NCBI GenBank assembly: GCA_963715485.1
Contig: OY970244.1
Span: 2,914,001 to 2,978,000 of the forward strand
Length of the DNA stretch: 64,000 nt
Direction of reading: 5' to 3'
Source of the DNA: SG8-30 sp963715485
Lineage (GTDB): Bacteria; Pseudomonadota; Gammaproteobacteria; Steroidobacterales; Steroidobacteraceae
Position 1 is the stretch's first letter. Each line of letters begins with the position of its first letter. The notes under the pieces are model-generated. The model did not search any database, was not told the origin of the DNA, and saw only the letters and a program-made list of their open reading frames with translations. Below are positions 1 to 8,879 of this stretch, one piece after another. Made by a program: the position numbers and the translations under genes.

Positions 1-670
1 TACGCTCGATCTTGGCGACGATCCGCCCCTCGCCGCCCGCCGCCTTCAACAGCTGCTTGGCTTCGTTGACGTCGTCGGCATTGCGCACGAAGGACACCGC
101 GAGGTAGTCCACGCCGAGTTCGGCGGCCGTATGAATATCCTCGCGGTCCTTGGTTGTCAGGGCACCGGCCGACAACCCGCCGCCCTGCTTGTTGAGGCCC
201 TTGTTGTTGCTGAGCTCACCGCCAAGGGCCACCCGGGTGATGACCCTGGTACCGTCGATGGTGGCGACCTCCAACGCTATCAGGCCGTCATTCAACAGCA
301 GCGTGTCGCCAGGCGCGACGTCGCGAGGCAGGCTTTTGTAGCTCACACCTACGCAGGACTGGGTGCCCGCACCAGGGTCCATGGCGGTGTCGAGCGTGAA
401 TTCGTCGCCGTCGTTCAGGGTGACCGGTCCTGCCGCGAATTTCTCGATGCGTATCTTGGGTCCGCTCAGGTCGCCGAGTATGCCGACGTAGCGTGCGGCC
501 GCATCCGCAGCATCACGCACCAGTCGCACCCGCCGCGCGTGGTCCGCTGCCTGGCCGTGGGAGAAATTGATGCGCACCAGGTCGGCCCCGGCGCGGATCA
601 GCGAGGTGAGGACCTTGAGGTCGTCGGTTGCCGGGCCCAGCGTGGCAACGATCTTGGTGTGACGGGACAT
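1..670 (-). CDS. pyk: Pyruvate kinase, N-terminal 223 residues (cut by window edge)
   Basis: Pyruvate kinase converts phosphoenolpyruvate and ADP to pyruvate and ATP, the last step of glycolysis, in the cytoplasm. The ATG at 670 gives an N-terminus MSRHTKIVATLGPA, the standard family opening. Further along are RINFSHG, ILGDLSGPKIR, LLNDGL and, near residue 220, the start of the catalytic VAKIE segment. The rest of the barrel and the regulatory C-terminal domain lie beyond the left edge. It is the last visible gene of a minus-strand run tkt-gap-pgk-pyk, 85 bp after pgk. Identity is clear; the isozyme type (PykA or PykF) cannot be told from this part. Confidence 0.95.
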   Translation of the reverse strand, partial: MSRHTKIVATLGPATDDLKVLTSLIRAGADLVRINFSHGQAADHARRVRLVRDAADAAARYVGILGDLSGPKIRIEKFAAGPVTLNDGDEFTLDTAMDPGAGTQSCVGVSYKSLPRDVAPGDTLLLNDGLIALEVATIDGTRVITRVALGGELSNNKGLNKQGGGLSAGALTTKDREDIHTAAELGVDYLAVSFVRNADDVNEAKQLLKAAGGEGRIVAKIER

Positions 671-719
671 CCGCTTTTCTCTGGCGCGGTTTCGTGACCG
701 CAGCACATCATAGTCGAGA

Positions 720-746
720 GCGGGCCGGCACCGTCGCCCGGCCCGC
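720..746 (-). other. GC-rich hairpin between pgk and pyk
   Basis: A perfect 9-bp inverted repeat (GCGGGCCGG / CCGGCCCGC) with a 9-nt loop fills the pgk-pyk gap. No T-run follows it on the minus strand, so it is more likely an RNA-processing or attenuation element than a strong terminator. The role is inferred. Confidence 0.4.
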
Positions 747-755
747 CGCGTCAGT

Positions 756-1940
756 TCAGGCCGGGCTGGCCCGCTGCTCCAGCACAGCGACCGCTGGAAG
801 CTTCTTTCCCTCGACGAATTCAAGGAAGGCGCCACCGCCGGTGGAGATATACGACATCCCCTCCTCGACCCCGTATTTCTCGATTGCCGCCAGGGTATCG
901 CCCCCGCCGGCCAGTGAAAATGCACCTGAGCGTGCGACTGCATTGGCCAGGGTCTTGGTGCCTTCGCCGAACTGGTCGAACTCGAAAACGCCGACAGGAC
1001 CGTTCCAGACTATCGTGCCCGCCCGCGCAATGATTTCGGCAAACCGCTCGGCGGTATCCGGGCCGATGTCCAGGATCATGTCGTCTTCGGCAACTGCGGC
1101 AACGTCCTTGACGTCGGCTTCCGCACTCGCGGCAAATTCCTTTGCCACGACTACGTCGGTCGGGATCGGGATGTCCACGCCTCGATCGTGTGACTGATTC
1201 ATCAGCTTCCGGGCGATGCCAATCATGTCCGGTTCATGGAGCGACTTGCCGATCGGGTGGCCGGCCGCGGCCAGGAAGGTGTTGGCTATGCCACCGCCGA
1301 CAATCAGCTGGTCAACTCTGGCCAGCAACGACTCCAGTACGGTCAGCTTGGTCGAGACCTTGGAGCCCGCGACGATGGCCACCAGCGGACGGGCGGGCTT
1401 GTCGAGCGCCGTTTCCAGTGCAACAAGCTCATTGACCAGCAACGGTCCGGCGCAGGCCACCGGAGCGAAGCGCGCCACGCCGTGGGTGCTGGCCTCGGCG
1501 CGATGCGCGGTGCCGAAGGCGTCCATGACATAGATGTCACACAGCTGCGCCATCCTGCGCGCGAGTTCCTCGCTGTCCTTCTTTTCGCCCTTGTTGAAGC
1601 GCACGTTCTCCAGCAACACCGCCTCGCCGGGCCCGGCGGTCACGCCGTCGAGCCAGTCCCGGACCAGTGGGACCTTCCGACCGAGCAACTCGGACAGCCG
1701 CAGGGCCACCGGTTCCAGCGACAGGGCCGGGTCGAATTCGCCCTCCCGGGGCCGCCCGAGGTGCGACATCAGCATGACCCGGCCACCGCGCTCGAGCGCA
1801 AGGCGGATGGTCGGCAGCGCAGCGCGGATGCGCGCATCGCTCGTGACCACGCCGTCCTGGATGGGCACGTTGAGGTCCTCGCGGATCAGCACGCGCTGGT
1901 CCGCGAGATCGAGGTCGGTCATGCGAAGGATGGAAGCCAT
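756..1940 (-). CDS. pgk: Phosphoglycerate kinase
   Basis: Phosphoglycerate kinase transfers phosphate between 1,3-bisphosphoglycerate and ADP in glycolysis or, in reverse, in gluconeogenesis or the Calvin cycle. The 394 residues match the normal family length. Visible hallmarks are VLIREDLNVP near the N-terminus, MLMSHLGRP, the substrate-binding ENVRF, the VAIVAGSKVSTK nucleotide loop, WNGPVGVFE and the C-terminal GGGDTLAAIEK. Two starts are possible, the ATG at 1940 or an ATG six codons later that begins MTDLDL; I keep the longer one. It lies 53 bp downstream of gap in the same operon. Confidence 0.97.
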   Translation of the reverse strand: MASILRMTDLDLADQRVLIREDLNVPIQDGVVTSDARIRAALPTIRLALERGGRVMLMSHLGRPREGEFDPALSLEPVALRLSELLGRKVPLVRDWLDGVTAGPGEAVLLENVRFNKGEKKDSEELARRMAQLCDIYVMDAFGTAHRAEASTHGVARFAPVACAGPLLVNELVALETALDKPARPLVAIVAGSKVSTKLTVLESLLARVDQLIVGGGIANTFLAAAGHPIGKSLHEPDMIGIARKLMNQSHDRGVDIPIPTDVVVAKEFAASAEADVKDVAAVAEDDMILDIGPDTAERFAEIIARAGTIVWNGPVGVFEFDQFGEGTKTLANAVARSGAFSLAGGGDTLAAIEKYGVEEGMSYISTGGGAFLEFVEGKKLPAVAVLEQRASPA

Positions 1941-1993
1941 GCGGCCCTCCCTGGAAAACGGCCTTGGTCGGAATGCCGGAGCGCGCTACCGGA

Positions 1994-2992
1994 CTAGCCG
2001 GCAATCACCCGCGCCATTTCGAGCACCTTGCAGGAGTAGCCCCACTCGTTGTCATACCAGGCTATGACTTTCACGAAGGTGCTGTCGAGCGCGATGCCTG
2101 CCTCCGCGTCGAACACCGAGGTGCAGCTTTCGCCGCGGAAATCGGTCGCGACTACCTTGTCCTGGGTGTAGCCGAGGATGCCCTTCATCGGCCCCTCGGA
2201 GGCCGTCTTCATTGCCGCGCAAATCTGCTCATAGGTTGCCTCACGGTTGAGTTCGACCGTCAGGTCGACGACCGATACATCGGAAGTCGGCACGCGGAAG
2301 GACATGCCGGTCAGCTTCTTGTTCAGCTCCGGGATAACCTTGCCGACCGCCTTGGCCGCGCCGGTCGAGGACGGGATGATGTTCTCGAGAATGCCGCGGC
2401 CGCCGCGCCAGTCCTTGTTGGACGGCCCATCAACGGTCTTCTGCGTCGCGGTGGTCGCATGTACGGTCGTCATCAGGCCGCGCTTTATGCCCCAGGTGTC
2501 GTTCAGGACCTTGGCCAGGGGCGCCAGGCAGTTGGTGGTGCAGGAGGCATTGGAGATGATTGCCTGGCCGGCATAGGTCTTGTCATTCACGCCGTATACG
2601 AACATCGGCGTATCGTCCTTGGACGGTGCGGACAGGATCACCTTTCTTGCACCAGCCGCGAGATGCTTTTCGGCGGTCTCCTTGGTAAGGAACAGGCCGG
2701 TCGACTCGACCACGACGTCGGCACCGACCTCGCCCCACTTCAGCTCCGCCGGATCCTTCACCGCCGTCAGGCGAATCTTCTTGCCGTTGACGATCAATGT
2801 ATCTCCATCCACCGCGACCGCGCCGGCAAAGCGGCCATGGACCGAGTCGTACTGGAGCATGTAGGCCAGGTAGGCTGGCTCGAGCAGGTCATTGATCCCG
2901 ACGATCTCTACGTCCGGGAAGTGCTTCACCGCGGCACGGAAGACCATGCGTCCGATGCGTCCGAATCCGTTGATGCCGACCTTGATCGTCAT
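1994..2992 (-). CDS. gap: Glyceraldehyde-3-phosphate dehydrogenase, type I
   Basis: The enzyme oxidises glyceraldehyde 3-phosphate to 1,3-bisphosphoglycerate. The ATG at 2992 starts MTIKVGINGFGRIGR, the Rossmann opening, so the upstream in-frame extension to 3106 is not real. The catalytic Cys lies in SNASCTTNC, and VHATTATQ and PSSTGAAKAVG follow in order. An Asp after Asn in the INDLL segment at the end of the second strand suggests NAD rather than NADP preference. At 332 residues it has the normal length. It sits 58 bp after tkt and 53 bp before pgk, so co-transcription is likely. Confidence 0.97.
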   Translation of the reverse strand: MTIKVGINGFGRIGRMVFRAAVKHFPDVEIVGINDLLEPAYLAYMLQYDSVHGRFAGAVAVDGDTLIVNGKKIRLTAVKDPAELKWGEVGADVVVESTGLFLTKETAEKHLAAGARKVILSAPSKDDTPMFVYGVNDKTYAGQAIISNASCTTNCLAPLAKVLNDTWGIKRGLMTTVHATTATQKTVDGPSNKDWRGGRGILENIIPSSTGAAKAVGKVIPELNKKLTGMSFRVPTSDVSVVDLTVELNREATYEQICAAMKTASEGPMKGILGYTQDKVVATDFRGESCTSVFDAEAGIALDSTFVKVIAWYDNEWGYSCKVLEMARVIAG

Positions 2993-3050
2993 TGAGAGTC
3001 CCCTTGGTTCGTCGATGTCGAATTGAATGATCCGTTGCCGCGCGTCGCGC

Positions 3051-5051
3051 TCATTGGCCAGGTACTTCCCGGGCCGCGGCCGCAACCGCCTCTGGCGTGA
3101 TGCCATAGTGCCGGAACAGGTCCTTGGCCGGCGCCGAGGCGCCGAATCGATCGAGCCCGATGACGCGGCCGCCGGACCCGACCCAGCGCCACCAGCCGTC
3201 CGTGACGCCCGCCTCGACGGCTATGCGTCGAGCAACGCCGGGCGGCAGGACCGCGTCACGCCAGGCCCGGTCCTGCGCGGCGAAGACCGAAATGCATGGC
3301 ATTGAAACGACCCTGACGTGGCGGCCCTCCGTCGACAGGACGCGCGCTGCGTCGACCGCGAGACCAACCTCCGATCCCGTCGCGATCAGGATGCACTCGG
3401 GCTCGCCCTCGCAATCTACCAGCACGTAGCCGCCACGCCGGATCGCCTCGACCTGGGCGGCGCTGCGCGGCTGGTGCGGCACGGCCTGGCGCGTGAGCAC
3501 CAGGCTGGTGGGGCCGCTACGCCGCTCGACCGCGGCAGTCCAGGCAGCCAGTGTCTCGACGTCGTCGCAGGGCCGCCACAGCTCCATGTTCGGCATCAGC
3601 CTGAGCGATGCCACGTGCTCGACCGGCTGGTGCGTCGGGCCGTCCTCGCCCAGTCCTATCGAATCGTGGGTCAGTACGAAGATGCTCGGAACCTTCATCA
3701 GCGCGGCCATGCGCAGGGCGTTGCGCGCGTAGTCGGAGAAGACCAGGAAAGTGCCTCCGTAGGCGATGAAGCCGCCGTGCAGGTTGACGCCGTTCATGAT
3801 TGCCGACATGCCAAACTCGCGTACGCCGTAATGGATGTAGCGTCCCTCGGCGTTTTCTCGCGAAAACTCCACGGAGCCCTTGATCCGGGTGTTATTCGAG
3901 CCTGTCAGGTCCGCCGAGCCTCCCAGCAGTTCGGGCAACAGCGAACCGAACTGGTTGAGCACGGCCTGCGAGCTCTGTCGCGTCGCCACGTTGCCGCCAT
4001 GGGCCTGTGCTTCACCGACCAGCGCCAGGGCGCGGGCCGCGAAACCCTCCGGCAGGCGGCCAGCACTGCGGCGTTCGAACTCTGCGGCCAGTTCGGGGAA
4101 TTCAGTCTTGTAGGCCTTGAACGCACGCTTCCAGCGATTTTCCGCGCGCTTGCCTGCGGCGCTCATGTCCCAGGCCCGGCGTATCTCGTCTGGCACCACG
4201 AACGGTGCATGCGGCCATCCAAGAGTTTCCCGTACCAGACGCACTTCCTCGGCGCCCAGTGCCGCCCCGTGGCACTCCTCCTTGCCCTGTTTGTTCGGCG
4301 AACCATAGCCGATGACGGTCTTGCAGCAGATCAGGGTCGGCTTCGACTGCTCGCGTCGCGCCTTGCGCACGGCCTTGATGACGGCATCGGCATCGTGGCC
4401 ATCAACGTTACGAATGACCTGCCAGCCATAGGCCTCGAAACGACGCGGCGTGTCGTCGGTGAACCAGCCCTGGACCTCGCCGTCGATCGAGATGCCATTG
4501 TCGTCGTAGAAACAGATCAGCTTGCCCAGTCCCCAGGTTCCGGCCAGCGAACAGGCCTCGTGAGAAACGCCCTCCATCAGGCAGCCGTCGCCGAGAAACA
4601 CCCAGGTGTGATGATCGACGACAGTGTGCCCGGGGCGGTTGAACTCCGCCGCCAGCAGTTTCTCTGCCAGCGCCATGCCGACTGCGTTGGCGAGCCCCTG
4701 GCCCAGCGGACCGGTGGTGGTCTCGACACCCATTTCGGGCTCGCGTTCCGGGTGGCCCGCGGTCCTGAATCCGAGCTGCCGGAAGTGACGAATTTCATCC
4801 ATAGTGACCGGATAGCCGGTCAGGTGCAGCAGCGAATACAGCAGCATCGACCCGTGACCGTTTGACAGAACGAAGCGGTCGCGGTTGGTCCACTCGGGGT
4901 TGCCGGGGTTGTGCTTGAGGAAGTCCCGCCACAGCACCTCGGCGATGTCGGCCATGCCCATTGGCATACCCGGATGGCCCGAATTGGCCTGCTGGACAGC
5001 ATCCATGCTCAGGGCCCGGATGGCATTGGCGAGTTCACGGCGTGTCGGCAT
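3051..5051 (-). CDS. tkt: Transketolase
   Basis: Transketolase moves two-carbon units between sugar phosphates in the pentose phosphate or Calvin cycle, using thiamine diphosphate. The start chosen is the ATG at 5051, MPTRRELANAIRAL, which matches the usual N-terminus; the in-frame extension to 5108 adds unrelated residues. The 666 residues carry SGHPGMPMGMADIAEVLW, the ThDP motif GDGCLMEG, and in the second half YGVREFGMSAIMNG and the Pyr-domain segment HDSIGLGEDGPTHQP. It is the first gene of the tkt-gap-pgk-pyk operon and is transcribed away from metK. Confidence 0.97.
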   Translation of the reverse strand: MPTRRELANAIRALSMDAVQQANSGHPGMPMGMADIAEVLWRDFLKHNPGNPEWTNRDRFVLSNGHGSMLLYSLLHLTGYPVTMDEIRHFRQLGFRTAGHPEREPEMGVETTTGPLGQGLANAVGMALAEKLLAAEFNRPGHTVVDHHTWVFLGDGCLMEGVSHEACSLAGTWGLGKLICFYDDNGISIDGEVQGWFTDDTPRRFEAYGWQVIRNVDGHDADAVIKAVRKARREQSKPTLICCKTVIGYGSPNKQGKEECHGAALGAEEVRLVRETLGWPHAPFVVPDEIRRAWDMSAAGKRAENRWKRAFKAYKTEFPELAAEFERRSAGRLPEGFAARALALVGEAQAHGGNVATRQSSQAVLNQFGSLLPELLGGSADLTGSNNTRIKGSVEFSRENAEGRYIHYGVREFGMSAIMNGVNLHGGFIAYGGTFLVFSDYARNALRMAALMKVPSIFVLTHDSIGLGEDGPTHQPVEHVASLRLMPNMELWRPCDDVETLAAWTAAVERRSGPTSLVLTRQAVPHQPRSAAQVEAIRRGGYVLVDCEGEPECILIATGSEVGLAVDAARVLSTEGRHVRVVSMPCISVFAAQDRAWRDAVLPPGVARRIAVEAGVTDGWWRWVGSGGRVIGLDRFGASAPAKDLFRHYGITPEAVAAAAREVPGQ

Positions 5052-5139
5052 TCCAGCTCCCCTGATGGTCAGCTGACCATTTTCCCCGATCGAGCGGGGT
5101 GGGGGCAATCAGGAAGAGCCGTCCCAGCCCCGGTGACGC

Positions 5140-5145
5140 TATAAT
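5140..5145 (+). promoter_or_regulatory. Candidate -10 box for metK
   Basis: A perfect TATAAT stands out in a GC-rich divergent region. Transcription from about 5152 would leave a leader of roughly 29 nt before the metK start, too short for a SAM riboswitch. No convincing -35 hexamer is seen 16-18 bp upstream, so the site is only suggestive. Confidence 0.4.
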
Positions 5146-5180
5146 TGGCGATTGTTTGGCAGCAAACTTGCGGAGCTAAC

Positions 5181-6422
5181 TTGTCCTCGTCATACCTCTT
5201 CACGTCCGAATCAGTCTCCGAGGGCCACCCCGACAAGGTTGCGGATCAGATCTCCGATGCGGTTCTTGACGCCATCCTGGCGCAGGACCGGCGTGCCCGG
5301 GTGGCCTGCGAGACGCTGGTCAAGACCGGCGTCGCCATCGTCGCCGGGGAGGTGACGACACATGCCTGGGTCGACCTCGAGGACCTGGTGCGCAGCGTCA
5401 TCAAGGACATTGGCTACACGTCCTCCGAGGTCGGGTTCGACGGTGCAACCTGCGGTGTGCTCAACCTGATAGGCAAGCAGTCACCCGACATCAACCAGGG
5501 CGTTGACCGCAAGCGGCCGGAGGAACAGGGCGCGGGCGACCAGGGCCTGATGTTTGGCTTTGCCTGCAACGAGGCCCCCGAGTTCATGCCAGCCCCCATC
5601 TATTACTCACATCGGCTGGTCGAGCAGCAGGCGCGGGTCCGCAAGGCGCGCCGCTCACCCTTGCCCTGGCTCCGTCCCGACGCCAAGTCGCAGGTCACGC
5701 TCCGCTACGAGAATGGCAGGATCGCCGGGCTCGATGCGGTGGTGCTGTCGACCCAGCACGACCCCGGGGTGCGCAAGAGCGACCTTCGCGAAGGCGTCAG
5801 GGAACACATTCTGAAGCCGGTGCTGCCAAAGAAATGGCTCGATGCGCTGCCTTCCAGCAGGGTGCACATCAACCCTACCGGCAAGTTCGTCATCGGCGGG
5901 CCGGTCGGCGACTGTGGCCTGACCGGCCGCAAGATCATCGTGGACAGCTATGGCGGCACGGCCCGGCACGGCGGCGGGGCGTTCTCGGGCAAGGATCCCT
6001 CAAAGGTAGATCGCTCGGCGGCCTACGCGGCGCGCTACGTCGCCAAGAACATCGTCGCGGCGGGTCTCGCCGAGCGTTGCGAGATCCAGGTGTCCTATGC
6101 GATCGGCGTGGCACGCCCGACGTCGATCACCGTCGAGACCTTCGGCACCGGCAAGGTGTCCGACGAGCGACTGGAGAAGCTGATCCGCGGCCATTTCGAC
6201 CTGAGACCGTACGGCATCATCCAGATGCTCGACCTGGTCCGGCCGATGTACCGCGCGACCGCAGCCTACGGCCACTTCGGTCGCAAGCCGCAGAAGACCA
6301 CCTACGAGTGGACAGAACGCAACGGGGGCAAGGGAATCCCCCGTTCGGAGACGTTTACCTCGTTCACCTGGGAGCGGACCGACAAGGCAGAGGAATTGCG
6401 CAGGGCCGCAGGCCTGAAGTAA
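5181..6422 (+). CDS. metK: S-adenosylmethionine synthetase
   Basis: MetK makes S-adenosylmethionine from methionine and ATP. The start is taken as the TTG at 5181, because a GGAG lies five bases upstream and the product then opens MSSSYLFTSESVSEGHPDK, close to the usual family N-terminus. An earlier in-frame TTG at 5145 sits inside the presumed -10 box. The 413 residues include GHPDK (ATP binding), the GAGDQGLMFG flexible loop and HGGGAFSGKDPSKVDRS. It is followed after 136 bp by ahcY, with the SAH riboswitch between them, forming a methyl-cycle pair. Confidence 0.96.
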   Translation: MSSSYLFTSESVSEGHPDKVADQISDAVLDAILAQDRRARVACETLVKTGVAIVAGEVTTHAWVDLEDLVRSVIKDIGYTSSEVGFDGATCGVLNLIGKQSPDINQGVDRKRPEEQGAGDQGLMFGFACNEAPEFMPAPIYYSHRLVEQQARVRKARRSPLPWLRPDAKSQVTLRYENGRIAGLDAVVLSTQHDPGVRKSDLREGVREHILKPVLPKKWLDALPSSRVHINPTGKFVIGGPVGDCGLTGRKIIVDSYGGTARHGGGAFSGKDPSKVDRSAAYAARYVAKNIVAAGLAERCEIQVSYAIGVARPTSITVETFGTGKVSDERLEKLIRGHFDLRPYGIIQMLDLVRPMYRATAAYGHFGRKPQKTTYEWTERNGGKGIPRSETFTSFTWERTDKAEELRRAAGLK

Positions 6423-6437
6423 ATCCGGACAGGATTC

Positions 6438-6458
6438 TGGCCCGGATGAGCCGGGCCA
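6438..6458 (+). terminator. Hairpin after metK, possible weak terminator
   Basis: TGGCCCGG and CCGGGCCA form a perfect 8-bp stem with a 5-nt loop, 15 bp past the metK stop and directly before the SAH riboswitch. There is no T-tract. It could end or process the metK message so that ahcY is governed by its own leader; that role is inferred. Confidence 0.35.
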
Positions 6459-6460
6459 GC

Positions 6461-6541
6461 CCGCGTGCTGAGGAGCGCTGCAACGGGGAAGGCCCCTGCC
6501 AGGCTCGGCAATGTGGGTGACTCACGTGCAACGGCGCTCTT
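6461..6541 (+). ncRNA. SAH riboswitch upstream of ahcY
   Basis: The leader matches the SAH riboswitch class, which senses S-adenosylhomocysteine and switches on ahcY in beta- and gammaproteobacteria. The conserved core is plain: GAGGAGCGCTGCAAC near 6470, GCCAGGCTCGG near 6498, and CAACGGCGCTC at 6529-6539. GAGCGC (6473-6478) pairs with GCGCTC (6534-6539) to close P1. GGGG/CCCC (6485-6496) and GTGGG/CTCAC (6513-6525) form inner hairpins. It ends 18 bp before the ahcY ATG, next to its ribosome binding site, which fits control of expression in response to SAH. Confidence 0.93.
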
Positions 6542-6558
6542 ATGATCAGGAGACTGAC

Positions 6559-7977
6559 ATGAACGCTGTCGTGAACCCGAAATCAAAGCAGGATTTCTAC
6601 GTCAAGGACATCTCGCTTGCGGACTGGGGCCGCAAGGAGATGGCCATCGCCGAGACCGAGATGCCCGGTCTCATGCAGATCCGCCACGAGTACGCGGAGG
6701 TCCAGCCGCTCAAGGGCGCCCGCATCGCCGGCTCGCTGCACATGACCATCCAGACCGCCATGCTGATCGATACGCTCAAGGCGCTGGGAGCGGACGTCCG
6801 CTGGGTTTCGTGCAACATCTATTCCACCCAGGATCATGCCGCAGCCGCGATTGCCGCAGCTGGCACGCCCGTGTTCGCTTACAAGGGCGAGACGCTCGAC
6901 GAGTACTGGGAATTCACCCACAGGATCTTCGACTGGCCGGCAGGCGAGTTCGCCAACATGATCCTGGACGACGGTGGCGACGCGACGCTGCTGTTGATGC
7001 TGGGCAGTCGCGCGGAAATGGACCCGTCGGTCATCGCCAAACCTGGCAATGAAGAAGAGCAGGCTCTCTTCGCCGCCATCGGGCGCAGGCTCGCCGCACA
7101 ACCCGGCTGGTACTCCGCCCGCCTCAAGCACATCAGGGGCGTCACCGAGGAAACCACTACCGGCGTCAAGCGCCTCTACGAACTGGCCAAGAAGGGCGAG
7201 CTGCCGTTTCCGGCGATCAACGTCAACGATTCCGTGACCAAGTCAAAATTCGACAACCTCTACGGCTGCCGTGAATCGCTGGTCGACGGCATCAAGCGCG
7301 CGACCGACGTAATGGTCGCCGGCAAGATCGCGGTCGTCGCCGGATACGGCGACGTCGGCAAGGGTTGCGCCCAGTCGCTGCGCGGCCTCGGCGCAACTGT
7401 CTGGATCACGGAGATCGATCCGATCTGCGCGTTACAGGCGGCGATGGAGGGCTATCGGGTAGTGACCATGGACGACGCCTGCCCGCAAGCTGACATCTTC
7501 GTTACGGCCACCGGCAACGTGAACGTCATCGCTCACGACCACATGCGCCGCATGAAGCACCAGGCGATTGTTTGCAACATCGGCCACTTCGACAGCGAGA
7601 TCGACATCGCCTCGCTGCGCCAGTACCGCTGGGAGAACATCAAGCCACAGGTCGACCACGTCGAGTTCCCGGACGGCAAGCGCATCATCATCCTGGCCGA
7701 GGGTCGTCTGGTGAACCTCGGTTGCGGCACCGGGCATCCGTCGTTCGTCATGTCGAACTCGTTCACCAACCAGGTGCTGGCACAGATCGAACTGCACAAG
7801 CATGGCAAGAAATACGGTAACGACGTCTATGTCCTGCCCAAGCATCTCGACGAGAAGGTGGCCAGGCTGCACCTCGAGAGGATCGGCGCCAGGCTGACTG
7901 AATTGACCGAGGAACAGTCCGCCTATCTCGGCATCCCCGCCGAGGGCCCTTTCAAGCCGGATCAGTACCGCTACTGA
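6559..7977 (+). CDS. ahcY: Adenosylhomocysteinase (SAH hydrolase)
   Basis: AhcY hydrolyses S-adenosylhomocysteine to adenosine and homocysteine with tightly bound NAD, removing the product inhibitor of methyltransferases. The start is the ATG at 6559, preceded by AGGAG at 6548-6552; an in-frame ATG at 6511 lies inside the riboswitch and is rejected. The 472 residues include SLHMTIQTA, SCNIYSTQDHAAAA, VNDSVTKSKFDN, the NAD-binding VAGYGDVGKGCA and the C-terminal KPDQYRY, which is diagnostic. It is controlled by the SAH riboswitch just upstream and pairs with metK. Confidence 0.98.
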   Translation: MNAVVNPKSKQDFYVKDISLADWGRKEMAIAETEMPGLMQIRHEYAEVQPLKGARIAGSLHMTIQTAMLIDTLKALGADVRWVSCNIYSTQDHAAAAIAAAGTPVFAYKGETLDEYWEFTHRIFDWPAGEFANMILDDGGDATLLLMLGSRAEMDPSVIAKPGNEEEQALFAAIGRRLAAQPGWYSARLKHIRGVTEETTTGVKRLYELAKKGELPFPAINVNDSVTKSKFDNLYGCRESLVDGIKRATDVMVAGKIAVVAGYGDVGKGCAQSLRGLGATVWITEIDPICALQAAMEGYRVVTMDDACPQADIFVTATGNVNVIAHDHMRRMKHQAIVCNIGHFDSEIDIASLRQYRWENIKPQVDHVEFPDGKRIIILAEGRLVNLGCGTGHPSFVMSNSFTNQVLAQIELHKHGKKYGNDVYVLPKHLDEKVARLHLERIGARLTELTEEQSAYLGIPAEGPFKPDQYRY

Positions 7978-8092
7978 GTCGGCCGGGAGGCGACAGGTTC
8001 TGCCGGCGGCCGGCCCATGCGGCTGCCGGCGCTCGTGCATCTTCCAGGAGCATCGCAGTGCATCCGGATTGCGGCTGGCCTAGGATTGTGCA

Positions 8093-8878
8093 ATGAGCCG
8101 CACGCGAAGTCCCCGCCGCCGCGCCAAGCCCCTGCGCCTGTTGCAGTTCACCGACATGCACCTGTGCCCCGATCGGTCCGGTCGGGTCAAGGGTGTGGAT
8201 ACCATGGAGAGCTTCAGCCGCTGCCTGGAGCATGCCCGCTCGCACCATTGGCCGGTCGACGCGGTCCTGTTGACCGGCGACCTGGTGCAGGACGACTCGC
8301 GCGCCTACCTCGAGCTCGCTGCAATCATGGCGCGGGAGACCTGCCCTGTTCACTGCGTGCCAGGCAATCACGATCTGCCTTCGGAAATGGACGCCCTGCT
8401 GGGCCAGCCGCCCTTCGACCTGTCGCCGGTCCTGCGATATGGCGACTGGACACTGGTGCACCTCGATTCTTCGGTTCCAGGGGCGGCGCACGGGCAATTG
8501 TCGGCGGACACGCTCAAATTCCTCGACGACGCACTGGCGCGGTTTTCGGACAGCCACGTACTCATCGTGCTGCACCATCAGCCGGTTCCCGTCGGCTCGG
8601 CCTGGCTGGACTCAATCCGCCTGATGAACGGCCCGGAGCTGCTGGAAGTCGTTTCCCGCCACCGCAGCGTTCGCGGCATGCTCTGGGGCCATGTTCACCA
8701 GTCCTTTGAGCTCATGCACGAAGGCATCGCGATGATGAGTACGCCGTCCACCTGCTTTCAGTTCGTGCCGGGGCGCGACGATCCTGCAATCGACGAGCGG
8801 CCGCCAGGCTACCGCTGGCTGCATCTCTACCCGGACGGAACGATCGATACCCGGGTGGTTTGGGTGCACGGGAAATAG
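8093..8878 (+). CDS. cpdA: 3',5'-cyclic-AMP phosphodiesterase (CpdA-like metallophosphoesterase)
   Basis: CpdA-type enzymes hydrolyse cyclic AMP with a two-metal calcineurin-like site. All the metal motifs are present in order: TDMHL, TGDLVQD, GNHDLP, LHHQPVP and WGHVHQ. The 261 residues are typical. The N-terminus is short and basic with no signal peptide, so it acts in the cytoplasm. It stops one base before the next gene, so the two are probably translated from one message. Together with the cyclic-nucleotide-binding protein at 32.5 kb it suggests that the cell uses cAMP signalling. Substrate specificity within the family is inferred. Confidence 0.85.
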   Translation: MSRTRSPRRRAKPLRLLQFTDMHLCPDRSGRVKGVDTMESFSRCLEHARSHHWPVDAVLLTGDLVQDDSRAYLELAAIMARETCPVHCVPGNHDLPSEMDALLGQPPFDLSPVLRYGDWTLVHLDSSVPGAAHGQLSADTLKFLDDALARFSDSHVLIVLHHQPVPVGSAWLDSIRLMNGPELLEVVSRHRSVRGMLWGHVHQSFELMHEGIAMMSTPSTCFQFVPGRDDPAIDERPPGYRWLHLYPDGTIDTRVVWVHGK

Positions 8879-8879
8879 C

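Noticed and set aside
3318..4865. Long open frame opposite tkt
   Set aside because: Shadow frame of an intact transketolase gene.
5052..5180. SAM riboswitch before metK
   Set aside because: The likely transcript leader is about 29 nt and no SAM riboswitch core is seen.
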